Below, piece after piece: positions 22,792-34,991 of a stretch of DNA of 64,000 bases; position 1 is the stretch's first letter; each line of letters starts with the position of its first letter. The position numbers and the translations under genes were made by a program. The notes below the pieces were generated by a model. That model was given only the letters and a program-made list of their open reading frames with translations. It had not been told where the DNA came from and did not search any database. The DNA comes from Neoscytalidium dimidiatum. Taxonomy: Eukaryota > Ascomycota > Dothideomycetes > Botryosphaeriales > Botryosphaeriaceae. The stretch covers positions 2,728,001-2,792,000 of the forward strand of contig CM074695.1 in NCBI GenBank assembly GCA_037367355.1, given 5' to 3'.

Positions 22792-24652
22792 CTAATGCTT
22801 GAACTGATCCTCCGTCACGCCCTTGCCCATCGCCGCCGTCGAGCTCACGCCACCCGTCACCATCTTCAGCGTGTTGTCGACGTAATTCGCGCCGCTCCAC
22901 TTCTGGTGCGTGACGACGTCGATCTTGTTCTCCATCTCGGGCTCCTGGATCAGCTCGCCGTAGGCCGCCATGCCGCGCTTGGCGTACGCCTTGCTGAACG
23001 TGTCGGCGATCAGCGCCGTCTGGTGCAGGCCGGCCAGCGTGATGAACTGCCAGCAGTAGCCCAGCGCCGCCAGCCGCTTGATGTACGTCTCCTGCTCGTC
23101 GCGCGGCATCGCCGCCTTCCAGTTGAACGAGGGCGACAGGTTGTAGGCGAGCCTGTTTTTTTTTAAATATCGCCTTGTTAGTATCTTCCCAATGCTGAGA
23201 GAGGCATTGCAGTCGTTGGGGTGAAAAAGACTTACTTCTGCTCGGGCCAAACGGCGTGCACGCCGTCGGCGAACTCCTTGGCCTGGTTGTAGTCGGGCAG
23301 TTTGCTCTCCATCCAGATGAGGTCGGCGTAGGGCGCGTAGGCGACGGCGCGGTTGATGGCGCACTGGGTGCCGCCCTGGTAGCGGTAGTAGCCCTCGCGC
23401 GTGCGGGCGGCGTCCCAGTCGAAGAAGATGTCGACGCCGGTGATGCCCTTTGCGATGGCGCGGGCCTCGAGATTGCTCTTGCCGCGCGACTGCTGCAGGA
23501 ACTGCTCGATCAGCTTCTTCTTGTTGACGTGCACGCCCGCGTTGATCGTGTCCGCCACCGCCTCGTGGAAGAGCTTGAGCCCGGCCTGCGCCACCCACTG
23601 GTCCTCGATAGCCTGCAGCTCGTCGCCCGTCTTGCCCGCCTCCTCGGCCGCCCGCATCAGGTCGCTGAGCGGCTGCAGCGCCGGGTTGGTCGAGCCCAGG
23701 ATGAAGGGGTGGTCGCGCTGGTCGATGGTCGAGGTGATGAGCGTCGCAGCCTCCGAGTCGGTGCGGGCGATGGCGAGCAGGTCCGAGCCCATGATGTCTG
23801 CCTGTGCGCGGATGGCCACGAGGCGGTTGATGTGCTCGCTGATGGGCACGAGCACCTTGCCGGCCATGTGCCCGCACTTCTTCGTGCCTGGCGCCTGGTC
23901 CTCAATGTGGATACCAGCAGCACCCTTCTCGATGAACATCTTGGTTAACTTCATGATGGCCGTCAGACCACCGTGACCGGTATCCGCATCGGCAATGATG
24001 GGGCGGAGATAGTCGATGTTGGGCAATTGGCTACGCTTTTCCTTGGGCGTGGTGAGGCGCTCCTCCCTCTGTTTCCGGTCATGGAAGAGCTGGGCGAACC
24101 AGAGGTGCTGGACCTTGTTGGGCACGGTTGTCTGGCCGGCATCAGTCAACTTACTTGGACTAATTGATAGCTTAATTGTGGGTCACATACCATAGGGTAG
24201 TCCGCAAGATCGGGGCCAGGCTCGTCCGACGACGAGGCGGTCGACGAGCATTGCCAGCCGGAGACGTAGACGGTGTCGATGTACTTGGCCATCTGCGTGA
24301 CCATGACAGGGTCCAAGCAGCCATAGGTGAAGCTAGCATCTTTGTTCTGCAATGGTCGTGTCAACCTTTGGTGGGGCCCCACATGGCTGCGTCAAAAAAG
24401 CATGTGAAAGTGTGGGCGTACCTTGTACCTCCCCTCGACGGTCCTCCACAGCTTCTTGGACTGCTCGTTGCTCGGGTACTGGATTTTGAGGTTGCCACGC
24501 TTGGTGGCAATCTGCTCGGCCGTGAAGGGACGCCTGGTGTACCTCCACCGCGAGTCGGTCCACCACTGCTTGATGGCCTGAACCTCCTGCTGATACGCTT
24601 GCTCCTCCGCGTCAATGGAGGGCATCTGGGGCAGCATGGTGCCGGTCGCCAT
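22792..24652 (-). CDS. icl1: Isocitrate lyase
   Basis: Four exons on the minus strand: 24652-24422, 24346-24191, 24131-23236 and 23152-22792, encoding 547 residues, the normal fungal length. Introns are 75, 59 and 83 bp. The active-site signature KKCGH lies at about residues 213-217, with the nucleophilic Cys. [27 protein letters not shown] and [18 protein letters not shown] are also typical. The enzyme splits isocitrate into glyoxylate and succinate, the entry step of the glyoxylate cycle used for growth on acetate and fatty acids. The C-terminus is QFKH, not a canonical PTS1, so any peroxisomal location would need another route. Such genes are usually induced by acetate and repressed by glucose; I did not find a definite control site in the upstream 1.4 kb. 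Confidence 0.97.
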
Positions 24653-26082
24653 GATGGAGATGTGTTAGGGGCGTTCCTGACAAAGAAGGAGACAAAATGA
24701 GGGAACAAAAGCGCGCAGAGGAGAGTTGGATGGAGGAGTAGCCAAAGCGGCAAATATGACTTCAGACGGTAGGAGGGGGGTTAAGGTGTCATATAAACTT
24801 CTTGGGAAGCTTTGCCTCGCAAAGCAGGCCGCGCATGAGCCATAATTGAGCTCTGGCTCGGGTAGGGCCGGGTAAGAGGAGCAGCCAGCTTCGCGGTCCA
24901 ACAGAGAGCGAACCATTGGGCCGAGGCGCTCTTGGAGGGGCGAAAGCTCGATCGCTCGCGCACGCTGGTCAGAGCTGGGTTTGGGAGGGCGCCTTTGGCC
25001 CGAGGCCTGGGCGGCGGGCTGATCCTTGCATGTGGAGTGCGGTCTGGGGCCGGTGACCTGAACAACGACGCATGACGTTGGCCGCTCTTCTCTCGCCCAG
25101 CATGTGAAGACGCACCGGCTTTCAAGCTTCAAAAGGAGGCTCGTGGCCACTTCAGCGCGGCGAAGAGGTGCACCACGCCCACGCCTCTACCCACAGCTGC
25201 ACGCAGGGCTCTTGCGAGCGTAGAAGCGGGCGTCGCCACTGTTCGCGGGCGTTGGACATGTCGTTTCAGCAGGCTGGCTCTTTCGCAGCGCTCCAGCGGA
25301 AACTAACACCTCGGCTATCCGGGTTCGCGTCGATGCGCTAGGCCGAGTGCGGCTCCTGTCCAAACCAGTCGTCCGAGCAAAGGGCTACTTCTCTGCCTGT
25401 TGACTCACTCCGTTGATGCTTTCGTGCGCCCGTCAAGAGCACTGCGCCGTGCAGAGATACCCTCCCCATTCCTCTGGCCGGGCAAGGACCCCGCCGAGGC
25501 TCTGTCTGTACCTGCAGCATGTCGTCAGCCTCGAAGCCCTACGATGCATGCAGTTGTGCCCACAGCGGGACATGCATCAAACACCCAAGGTTCTGGTACG
25601 ACACGAAACCCCCTTCTCGGCAATACAACCAGCAATGGCATTGAAAAAAAAAAAAAAAACAGCTTGATCAAACCTTCCAGAGAGGTTGCAACGTTAACAA
25701 CCCCGTCTAACAATCTAGCGGTCTACAAGAAATAAGAAATAGGTCTAATGGCGGTATTAAGAGTATTCTACGAAAGGCCGTCTCTCTATGTCATTTTAAT
25801 AATCCATTGGCAAAAAAAAAAAAAGCGAATGAATCGGGGTATCCTCTTGCCTTCCAATCCTCCCCAACATCACTCAATTTCCAAAACAGACAAACCCCAT
25901 CCATGCCAATGTTTCCACAACGAACCTCTCTCCTTAACCCAAACTCAACACCAACTCCCGCAAATGCTTCCAACTAATGTCAATAAACCTCCACATAGAA
26001 TCTTCTCATCCGTCAGTCAATTTTTTTTTTCTTCTTCTTTTGCTCCCTTGTCCAATTTCTCTCTTTCCCCCTCTCCCCGCCG
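24653..26082. other. Promoter region of isocitrate lyase and intergenic
   Basis: About 1.4 kb. A TTTATATG element on the minus strand near 24791-24799 is a possible TATA box for isocitrate lyase. An A16 homopolymer lies at 25644-25659. No gene is recognisable. Confidence 0.4.
25644..25659. repeat. A16 homopolymer
   Basis: Uninterrupted run of 16 A residues in the gap between isocitrate lyase and the kinase gene. Confidence 0.9.
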
Positions 26083-27690
26083 TCAAACCACCCCACCACC
26101 AACAATCCCCCCCCTCCACTCCCTCGCCCCCACCCTCGCCTCCGCCCCCTTAACCAACCCCCTCCTCAGCCACGCCTCCCAATCCCATCCCGCAAACCGC
26201 TTCGCCATCTCTCTCTTCACGACGGCGAACCTGCCGACCATCTTCGCGAACCCGACCGCATCCCCCATCTTCACCATCTCCCGCTTGCGGAACGCGTTGC
26301 CCGCGGCCATGCTCTCGAACGGCGACTCGCCCAGCACGAGGCACAGGAATGTCACGCCCAGCGCGTAGACGTCCGACGCGGGCGACGGCACGGGCGGCGG
26401 GTTGAGGCGGCACAGCTCCGGCGCCAGGAAGTCCCACGTGCCGCCGGCGAGGTGCGGAGGCGGAGCGGTGGCCGGCGGAGCGGTGGGCGAGACGGGCGGC
26501 GAGTTCGGGTCGGAGGAGGGCGAGCGCGAGGGCGACGGAGGGAAAGGGCGCAGGGGGATGGCGGCCGAGAAGTCGGTGTAGAGGGGCTCGAAGTCGAGGA
26601 CGCGGACGTCATCGTCGTTCTCGCGGACGAGCAGCGACGGGCGCTCGAGGGGCCCCTCGTCCGTGAGGGAGGCGCGCAGCCGCTGCTGCAGCATCGCGTC
26701 CGCGACGCCGGGGGTCGTCGGGCGGAGGAGGATGTTCGAAGGCTTGATGTCGGCGTGCACGATGCCCACATCTTCATGCAGCCATTCCAACCCGGTCAGC
26801 AGCTTCGCCGCTAGGTTCGGGAACAGCGAGGCGACGATGCGCGAGCGCTGGGCCTCCGGTATCGATGCGAGGTCGCCGCGGATGAAGTCCTCCAGGGTAA
26901 GGGGCAGGGCTTGCATCAGCAGGGCGCCCGACCGAGGGTCCAGTCCGAGGAAGGGGACCATGTACGCGGCAGGTGACGTGTGGCTGAAGATGTACGACAG
27001 CATGCGGGCTTCGGAACGGATCACGCTGAAGGCTGCCCGATCCGCGGGCGCCTTTATCGCCCATATTGCCGAACCGCTGGTTTCGGGATCCCTGGTGGTG
27101 AGATAGCCGCTGGAAGCGGTACCGCCGGAAAATTGGGTCGTGTATGAGTCGGTGGACGAGACGGAGTTGGACTGGCCACGACGCCGGACGGGCGTGGCTG
27201 GTGGAGTTTCGAGCGAGGGTGCCTGTGGTTGCGCGTCCAGTCTCGGAGTTTGTGTCCCTGCACTCTTCGGAGTCGCTAGGTATACGGAGCTCCAGAGCCC
27301 AGTCCCGACGGGTGACTCGTGCAGGATCGTGTAGGGTGTCGAGTTCTCCAGCACTCCGTCGGGTGAAGTGTAGAGCAAGGTGGAAGATGATGGTAGTCTC
27401 GCGCTTGTTGAGTAGTTGTGACCATGGTGATATCCAGTCAGTGCGGTGTTGATGAAATGTGATGGTGATGGATTGTCTTCCGACATTGTTGTGTGAGTGG
27501 CGCAGGTCGGCACATTGCTGTATCCTGACAAGACGGTATTTATGAAATCGGATGGTGGTGGAATGTCTTTTCGATTGCCTGCAGATGATGCGGTGTGGTT
27601 GTTCCTGATTGGCAAGGTACCGAAGCGGGGACTGGTGGGTGTGGGCGGCGGAGTCATGGTGGAGTCGGGCTGACTACTGGAGAGCGCCAT
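26083..27690 (-). CDS. Serine/threonine protein kinase domain protein
   Basis: A single exon of 535 residues. A Pro/Ser/Thr-rich N-terminus contains two copies of a 13-residue motif (residues 45-57 and 75-87, core FINT-L-GY). The kinase domain follows: Gly-loop GTGLWSSVYLA (129-139), a long disordered insert, AIWAIK with the ATP-binding Lys213, and the catalytic loop HADIKPSN (312-319) with Asp314. The metal-binding position reads DFS (373-375) instead of DFG. LAPELC replaces APE, and SDVYALGVTFLCLVLG is the helix F region. A Pro/Ser linker follows DFS. Catalytic residues are mostly kept, so it may be active, but the DFG change weakens that. Target and pathway are unknown. Confidence 0.85.
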   Translation of the reverse strand: MALSSSQPDSTMTPPPTPTSPRFGTLPIRNNHTASSAGNRKDIPPPSDFINTVLSGYSNVPTCATHTTMSEDNPSPSHFINTALTGYHHGHNYSTSARLPSSSTLLYTSPDGVLENSTPYTILHESPVGTGLWSSVYLATPKSAGTQTPRLDAQPQAPSLETPPATPVRRRGQSNSVSSTDSYTTQFSGGTASSGYLTTRDPETSGSAIWAIKAPADRAAFSVIRSEARMLSYIFSHTSPAAYMVPFLGLDPRSGALLMQALPLTLEDFIRGDLASIPEAQRSRIVASLFPNLAAKLLTGLEWLHEDVGIVHADIKPSNILLRPTTPGVADAMLQQRLRASLTDEGPLERPSLLVRENDDDVRVLDFEPLYTDFSAAIPLRPFPPSPSRSPSSDPNSPPVSPTAPPATAPPPHLAGGTWDFLAPELCRLNPPPVPSPASDVYALGVTFLCLVLGESPFESMAAGNAFRKREMVKMGDAVGFAKMVGRFAVVKREMAKRFAGWDWEAWLRRGLVKGAEARVGAREWRGGIVGGGVV

Positions 27691-29907
27691 TCTTGGCGGA
27701 GGCGAAGATCTCCAATGTGTGCAAAGCAGGTTTAACAGGCGTTGGGCGTCGTCCCGCCGGCGGAAATGAGTAGCATGCTAGTAAGAATACACGGGCAGGA
27801 GGGCCAGCTTGGAGCGTAGGGGGGTCACAGGTTATGTATTTGACAAGAAGGGTTCAGGTCCAGATCCATAGTGAGTTCGGTAGAGAGCGTGCCCAGAGCG
27901 CGGTGGTCCAGATGCAGACGACGGTGGTACTGGCCCCGGTACCATGAAACGACAAGCAGCTGTCTCTCGCGGGAGCAGCAGCGGACAGGCAGCGGCGAGA
28001 CCGCGGAAGGTCTCTTCTGCAGGCGGTTGGAATGCGGGTGTAGCACTGAGCCAAAAGCTATGTTAAGCTAAATCTAAAAATTTCTTGAGAGGGGACAGAA
28101 GTCGCGCCAGTTCGTCGGAGAAATAGTGGCAGGCAGTCAAACAAGGTGCAGAGCGGACGAACCTTCTGCAGTGCCTCGCGGAGACAGCGACCGATGGTGC
28201 TTCAGGCTGCCGGACGACTGGCAGCTAAGGCTATATGCCGGAGGTAGTGGCAGGCTCCATGATGATGATGCAGCAGCGCAACGGCTCCGTTCCGGTGCTC
28301 CTACGTCAGATGCCGGTCAAACCGTGGCGAAACCGCTGACAGGCCGGCGCGCGAAGAAGAAGAAGAATACGACGAAGAAGAACAGAGAAGAGTCGCCGGG
28401 AACGGGCGCTCAGCGAGGGCCGCGGGCGACGCGTCTGAAAATAAACCCTGCTCGCAGCCTGCTGCCGGTTATCTCTGCTATCAGCAAGGACAACCGCCCT
28501 CGCGCCGCTACACTGACAAGAGAAATGAGGACGCCTCAACGCGCGCAAAGATCCGATCGCTGGCCCCAAAGAAGCCCACACGTGCGGGCTCTTGTCGCCG
28601 AAAGTGCCTTTTCCTGCTGCTCATGCGCCGGCCCTTGCACGCCAGTCTCCTGCCCAACGTGGGTTTCCCCATTGGCTGCCATTGCGTCTCTACGCTCTCC
28701 GCAACCGCACGCCTTCAAACTTGTCGCATCTCATCTTTCTCATTCCTCCGCCCGCCTCCCCGCACCGCCCTTCCCGCGCGCGCTCTCTCTCTCGCAGCCC
28801 GCAATGCCACGTTGCGGCGCAATCAGCCGGCAGCCCAGGTGAATCAGCCTGTCCGGCCTGCACACACCGGCAAATGCGCCGCCGTCCGAGTCGCGGAGAT
28901 TTGCGCGCCTTCATGACGTCTATCGCGACTTCTTGGCATGCCCCGATCCGGCAACCCGTCATTTGACGCGCTCAATCATCGGCGTTTATCTGCCCGCTGC
29001 CGATTGATGTGATTGGCATGGCTGCCGGCTGGACTGCGTCGCTGCGAGAGGCCGCTGCGCTTCAGCTGTCCACCTTGCGCCTCCGCACCCGCCGGCCCCA
29101 ACGCCGCATGCAAGGTACCGCCCTGCGTCACGCTGACCTTTCCCCTTCCTCGAGCGCCGCATTCGATAATCTCGCCGATAAGCTGCGTCACGGTAACTTC
29201 ATAACCTCTTTCTGGTTTTTCTTTTAAGAAAAGCAAAAGGCTTGCAAACACAGTGTGAACGGGAGAAGGCGCTGTATTATTCTTATTGTAATTGTGAGGA
29301 TTTTGAGCCTGGCGGGTTTGCCCTTAACCAATACAATGCGCCTGTTGACCCCGTGAAGAAGAAGCCTCCCTAGCTGGTCGCCTCCCAAAGGATGGCTGGT
29401 AGAATTCCCTAAGTACCCAAGAAAACTCGTGCCAGTGCCCATGCGGGCAAGAGTGGTAGAAGATAGTCGAGAAAAAAGATATGTGATCGTAGTAGTAGAG
29501 GTGATGCGCAAGGCCCATGTGCATGCAGCGACGAGAATCGGAGCCTGGGATGGGTATTCCAGGAGGTAGTATAACGGAGAATGCAAACAGGTATTTTCTT
29601 GAAAGTGACGAGAAAGGAAATGGTTAAGGCAGTAGGCGCACGCAGCGAAAAGGAAACGGAAAGAAAACACCGCCTAGATGCGTGGTGATATCGCATTTGT
29701 ACACAACAGGAAAAGCAACCGTAAAAAGAAACCCCCACGCTTCAATTAATTATCGTCATCAATCATCATCCCCGTCAGCTTGAGCGGGAGTCGCTGCATG
29801 TATCCGGACGCGTGTGTTGGGTTTCATGCCGACCTGTCGCATCCGAATCAATGCTGTTGAGAAACTTCCCGCTTCTCGCCATACGAGTCGATGATTTGAT
29901 CTTCAGT
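27691..29907. other. Intergenic, no confident gene
   Basis: About 2.2 kb between the kinase start and the FLC-family stop codon. The longest frame (28126-28842 plus) begins at a GTG, is Arg/Ser-rich and resembles nothing known to me. I treat it as chance. Confidence 0.45.
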
Positions 29908-32268
29908 TCAATGGTCGTAGCCTGCGCCCCTCTGCCACGGGCTGGCGTTGTTTTGTGCCCTGAACCTGTCGCTGCCCATTGTGCCTGTACGGCCATAGGC
30001 TCCGCTATTGTTACTGCTTCTTGGTGACGAGTACGATGGTGGCGGGCCGGTCCTGTTGTCGCCGCTAGCTGGGAACATCGGTACAGACGGGTCCACCGGG
30101 CTGCGAGGAGCACCATAGTAACCCGCTTCTGCGCCCTTCGGTTGCGTAGCTGATCCAGAAGAGAAGGATTCCTCATCATCGTCGATGCCCGTGCGCTTGT
30201 AAGGCCCCTGCTTGCCATCGCCGCGGGCTGTAGCTCCCAACGCATCAAGCTCCGTCGTCAACTGCGTCTGAGACTTGATAAACGAGCCCCTGTCGTCGCG
30301 CATTGGCTGGTAACGGGTATCGGGGTTCTTCGAGCTAAGCGCGAAATACGAGGACGCAAGGACCATGATGAGCAGCACGAGTGCGAACACGGCATTGTAA
30401 ACGAAAAAGATGACACCCATGACACCAGTAACGAGACCCTGTAGACGTCAGAATACGCAAAAAAGTGATGCAGAAATTGCAAATCTTACCGGCTGGTTGA
30501 AAATGTCCGTGAAAACCAGGAGGAAAATGGCACTGATGAAGTTGATGGCCGAAATTGCAATGTTGAACGCATTTGTCTTCTTGTCCATGTAAGGGCGCAG
30601 AATACTGACAGTGATGAGCATACCGGCCTCGAGAAGAACCAATGCAATCGCCTGAGTAGTGCCGCTTCCTTGACCAAGAGCGACAAACATGCCCTTAACC
30701 AAAGTAAAAGCCAGGACAGGGACAATGAAGTAGTAAGCCGTGGCCTTGAACTGGACATAGAGGAAACCCCATTTGTTCAGCGAGACCGGGTCCGAGTACA
30801 GGATGTAGGCCGGGTTCTTGTGCATCTGAATGGATCTTTGCGCAATGCGAATGACCTTCGAAGCAGCCCAACCCAGAATGCAGACCATCGTAACGATCGT
30901 GAAAATGGCAAGGACGATTTCCGCAGCCGAATCCTTAACTGTAAGCTCCCAGAAACAGAGGACAACCATCTGCGGGAAACCGATCAAGACCTGTGACAAT
31001 CAGCTGGCGTTTCAACGGAAATTTTCATCCACATCCGACTCACAATGCGGAACAGAATGCCCTTCAGGACCGTCAACCATCCGTTTCTGAATTCCTGGAA
31101 TTTGGTGCCCGACATCCTCCCATTCTTGGCAAGGAGCTCAAGAATACCCTTGAAAATGGCGACTCCCAGGACCACGAGAATAACGAAAATGATGAAGAAA
31201 GAGTAGCCGGTAAGGAATATGTTGGTGAGCTCGATATTAGCGCGGAAACCAACTCTTTGGATACCATGGATCGTGACAACGTTCGTCGTTTCAGCCTGAG
31301 TGACCTCGTTGTTACTCCTTGCCATCAATGCGCGCTTAGCAAACTTCTTGACCAAGTCGAGGGATCGCTTTTGCACATCAACCGAAGTTGTCGCCAGGCT
31401 GGAGAGGACTGTCGACGGAGTTCCACCAGTCGCACGCTGATACCACGTAGCCATCTCTTGCACGAAACCAATGTGAATAATACCCATACTCCATTGGAAG
31501 TTCTGAGTCCACGATGCGACAATGGGCGGAAGCTCCACTGCGGTCATGCCGATGTACGCCTGGGCCTGGAAATAACCGAAGAGCGACAGAGCGTTGGAGG
31601 CGACGTGCGCGGCAGTGTTCGAGTGTCCAAGACCAGAAGTAATGGCGGAAGCCGCGAGACCAGAACCAGCAATGACTGCGGTAACCCATCCTACACCCTT
31701 TTGGTAGACCGTCTTTCCGTTCGAAAGCTCAGCTTCGACGCAAGCCAGGGGAGTTCCGGTATCAGTGTCGTTGATGTAGACCTGAACCTTACCATCGAGA
31801 TCGGGAACCGTGTAGGCAATGTCTGCGCGCATTAGTATTCAAGTCAGGCCGCTCGGGCGGGTGCCGGAGCTGGGCGAAATTGCGAGAATACTCACTGGGG
31901 ACGTTTTTGATCGTGTCCTCATCGAGCATGACGTTGGACTCGATATTGATCTGACCGGTGTTCATAGGGCAAAGACCCTTCAAGTCGCTGCTGGAGCAAG
32001 GATCCAAAGTCTGCTTCAATGCGCGGAACCCATAGGCAAAGACTTCCAGGTCGGCGGTCACATTTCCAGAGATGTCAGAGACTCCGACAATATTGAAGGT
32101 AAGAGTCTTGTTGTCCGGGGTGAAGACGACATTGAAGAGGGTTGCCGAGAAGCTGGAGTTGGCCATGCACGGGTTGAGCGACTTGGATTCAATGAGGCGC
32201 TCTGCGGCAGCGGCGGGCAGCAGCGCAGACAGCGCCGACAGCGCGCCGGCGAAGAGCGAGGGGCGCAT
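29908..32268 (-). CDS. TRP-like / flavin carrier (FLC) family membrane protein
   Basis: Four exons on the minus strand: 32268-31896, 31822-31044, 30990-30490 and 30438-29908, encoding 727 residues. Introns are 73, 53 and 51 bp. A hydrophobic N-terminal signal peptide ends near an Ala-rich run at residue 22. The lumenal ML-like domain (SLNPCMANSSFSATLFNVVF; DPCSSSDLKGLCPMNTG) has paired cysteines and several N-glycosylation sequons. About nine TM segments follow, then a disordered Ser/Pro/Gly-rich cytosolic tail. The layout matches the fungal FLC/Pkd2-like family (TRP_N plus TRP domains). Members are implicated in FAD transport into the ER, calcium handling and cell wall maintenance; which applies here is not decidable from sequence. 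Confidence 0.93.
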
Positions 32269-34991
32269 GTTGCGAAGAGCGAGTTGCAGTTTCGAGCAGG
32301 TGTTCGAGAAAGTGCAGAGGCGGTGGTGGGCCGCCTCCTGGAGCAGGTACTCGGGCGAGTACAATCAAAGCGGACGCGCCAAACCAGCAGCAGTCGATCC
32401 GGGAGTGCGTGCGGGCGTGGTGGATAGAGGACAGCGAGAGATGTGTTGTTCGGTGGGCAGTCGGAAATTCGGGTGGTGGTTGAACGAGCGGTGGCTGGGC
32501 AGCGGCGAAGGCGGTTGGCGGTTGGCGGGCGGCTTGGGGAATGCGCGGAGCAGGTGTTGCTGCGACGATGACAAGGCCGACCGTGACCAAAACCGGGAAG
32601 GAGAAAGGGCGGCAGGGCGAGGCGTATGACGCTTTCGAGCGAGCGCTAGCGCGAGTAACGACCGTGGGAAGGTGTGTTTTTGGCGCAGGTGACGCTGCTC
32701 GCTCGCGGCGCTTGGGGGTGAAGAAGAGAAGAACGGAGCACTGGGCAAAGGAAAACCTGGTGGTGGTGAATGAGCGACAAGACAGTGAGTTGCGCGGCCT
32801 GGGACGCTCCTGAGGTGCGTCGGGCGGGACGTATTGGGGCTGAGCAGGCCGTGTCTGACACTGCGGGCAGCGGAAGAGTGAGGAATGCGCTTGCGACGGG
32901 TGCGTCCAAGACAGTCAGGGGCGTGCTCTGGCGTGCTTTGCGGCCGGATGAAGGTCGCGCTCTTTTCGTATTATTGTAATTAATTGCGACCTGGTACACG
33001 ACACGCGGCGCTAGCGGCCTCTCACAGCGATCTTCTTGTGGGGTTTGGAGGATGCCCGCCGCGACCCTTTTTCTCGACGCCGTCGCAGCTTGTCCGCGCG
33101 ACCGTTACAGGAGTCTCGCCGCCGTCGACCAGCGTCGAGCCCGCGCGCGCGTGCGCTCTTCCTTGCGCGAGAAATTGCCATCGACGCCTGCGAGCCGGCG
33201 GCGCGCAGCATAGCCACAGCCTCGCGCACCCTGCTAGGCACGGTTCAGCTCCCGCCCGGCCCTCCACATCCAAATTCGCTCCGGGGCCCAGGGCGAGTAC
33301 GTGTAAGAGTACGAGCGCGCTGCCGTCTTGTCCCCCTCTTGTCCTGCTTATTACCTGTCAGCCTCCACCACACGCGCGCGCAAGACACCGCGCCGCCTCG
33401 TGCAGCGTTGGCCGGCTCTCCAGTCCATCTGCGCCCAGCAGCCCGACAAGCGCATGCCGCGAGCAAGCGCCCAGGGCCAAGGCCCCCATCCGTGCGTCAT
33501 CGCCGTCGCCACGCCGATTGCGCTCTGCAGTTACGAGACGCCCTGCAACCATCATCCCAGCCGTACAGTCACTTCTAAATTTGTCGGCGCCAGGCAAGCT
33601 TTTCGCTCACCGCGCTGCATCTCAGCATCATTGGCGTGGCCCTCCCTCCGCCGCGCTTGATCATCCCGCAGCGATCGCCGTGTGCCGGGGTCCTCGTCCT
33701 CCGCCCGTTGCTGCAAGATGCCCACCGATCCCGTTGCGACCCTCACGACGCGCGCCGGGTGCTTGCTGCGTCGGGCCCGCCAGCCCACCGCAAGCGCGCA
33801 AGCGTGACGACTGCATCTGCTGATCGGCGAAATCTTTGGCCCTTCCCTTGTCCGATTGCGTACCACGCAAATCGTGGCACAATTGGCCGCCGTTGTTCAA
33901 GATGAAAGGATGCCCTCAATTGCTGCTGCAGAGAACTTGGCCAAGCACTGCCTGGCTTGGGGCTCATCTTGTGCGCGACGCCTGACCGCCTGTCCCCATT
34001 GGCGGATCGCGGCGTAGCACCGGCGCCCTCTCGTAACCCGGCCGCGCGCCCTGGCCAATCGTTCTGATGATTAAGGCCCTCTTATTGCAAAAGTGGCCCT
34101 TGGGCAAATGGCAGCTTCCCTGACGCCCATTGTACCACTGGTGCACGGCGGCTGGGGACGAAAATGAAATGCTGTTACAGATTGTGCATGGTCTCGGCAC
34201 GTGAAAACCCGACGTCAATGCGGTATCCGTGCAAGCGATTGCCTGCCGCTCCAAGTGCCTCATGTCCAGACGACAATTGCGAGAAGATGTGTGGACGATG
34301 ACATTCAGGACGATATCTCATTTCGGGTAGCCCACAGCCGTCGCAAAAGATGAATTTTGCGTTTCTTGTGAATCCATCCCCGCGTCTCTGACATAGATGC
34401 CTGAATTCAACGGCGTCGGCAGTTGCTACTGCCGGTGACGACTATCAAGAAAAGGTCAAGCATTTGAGACCTTTGTGGGAGCAAGATTTGACGGCATATA
34501 CGTTAGTGTCACATGACGCTAGATTGTCAGACAAAAAGCCAATGCAACTGCGGATGTGACGTAAATCGCGAGGCTTAAAAATCTTGGAGCATGATGTCTA
34601 TCTTGTTAATGAGTCCTACGATTGGGCATCTTGAGAACTGGGTGCTGACACAGCCGGGTGTTACGAAGTTACCGTAGAACAATGACTGCGGTTCCCCTCT
34701 ATCCGCATGCCCCACAAGAGCGGCAGCAGCAAGCGAGACCAACTGACCTTCAGGTTTTTTTATTGACATGACACGGCGCGAGATTGGATACGTCACAGTG
34801 TAAGAGCGAGGCGATGTCCCGTCATTTCTCTATTTTACTCCCCGCTAGCACCAAGCCAATCAAAGTCCCACCGCGTCTGGCTCCCAGTGGTTGGAAGCCT
34901 GACAAGAAGTCCACAACTCCATACTCCGCCTTTTATGCAATGATTAGAAGCAATCCGCCACACGCTCAGCGACCTTTGATATACACGTCCC
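32269..34991. other. Long intergenic region upstream of the FLC-family gene
   Basis: About 2.7 kb. The 33.0-33.9 kb part is GC-rich with overlapping frames on both strands (up to 279 residues, starting at TTG) of low-complexity Arg/Pro/Ala composition, typical of chance frames. No family or splice structure is seen. The right end is the 3' flank of HAS1. Confidence 0.45.

Noticed and set aside
22792..23877. 361-residue minus frame reading through isocitrate lyase
   Set aside because: Its upstream part is an out-of-frame shadow of exon 3 plus intron; the true protein uses another frame with the KKCGH signature.
28126..28842. 238-residue plus frame between the kinase and FLC genes
   Set aside because: Starts with GTG, has an AKKKKN-type simple stretch and no domain or splice support.
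30993..31835. 280-residue plus frame opposite the FLC-family gene
   Set aside because: Antisense to an exon with clear TM segments; no family features.
32984..33823. 279-residue plus frame in GC-rich intergenic DNA
   Set aside because: Starts with TTG, low-complexity Arg/Pro/Ala/Ser, overlapped by equal-length frames on the other strand.
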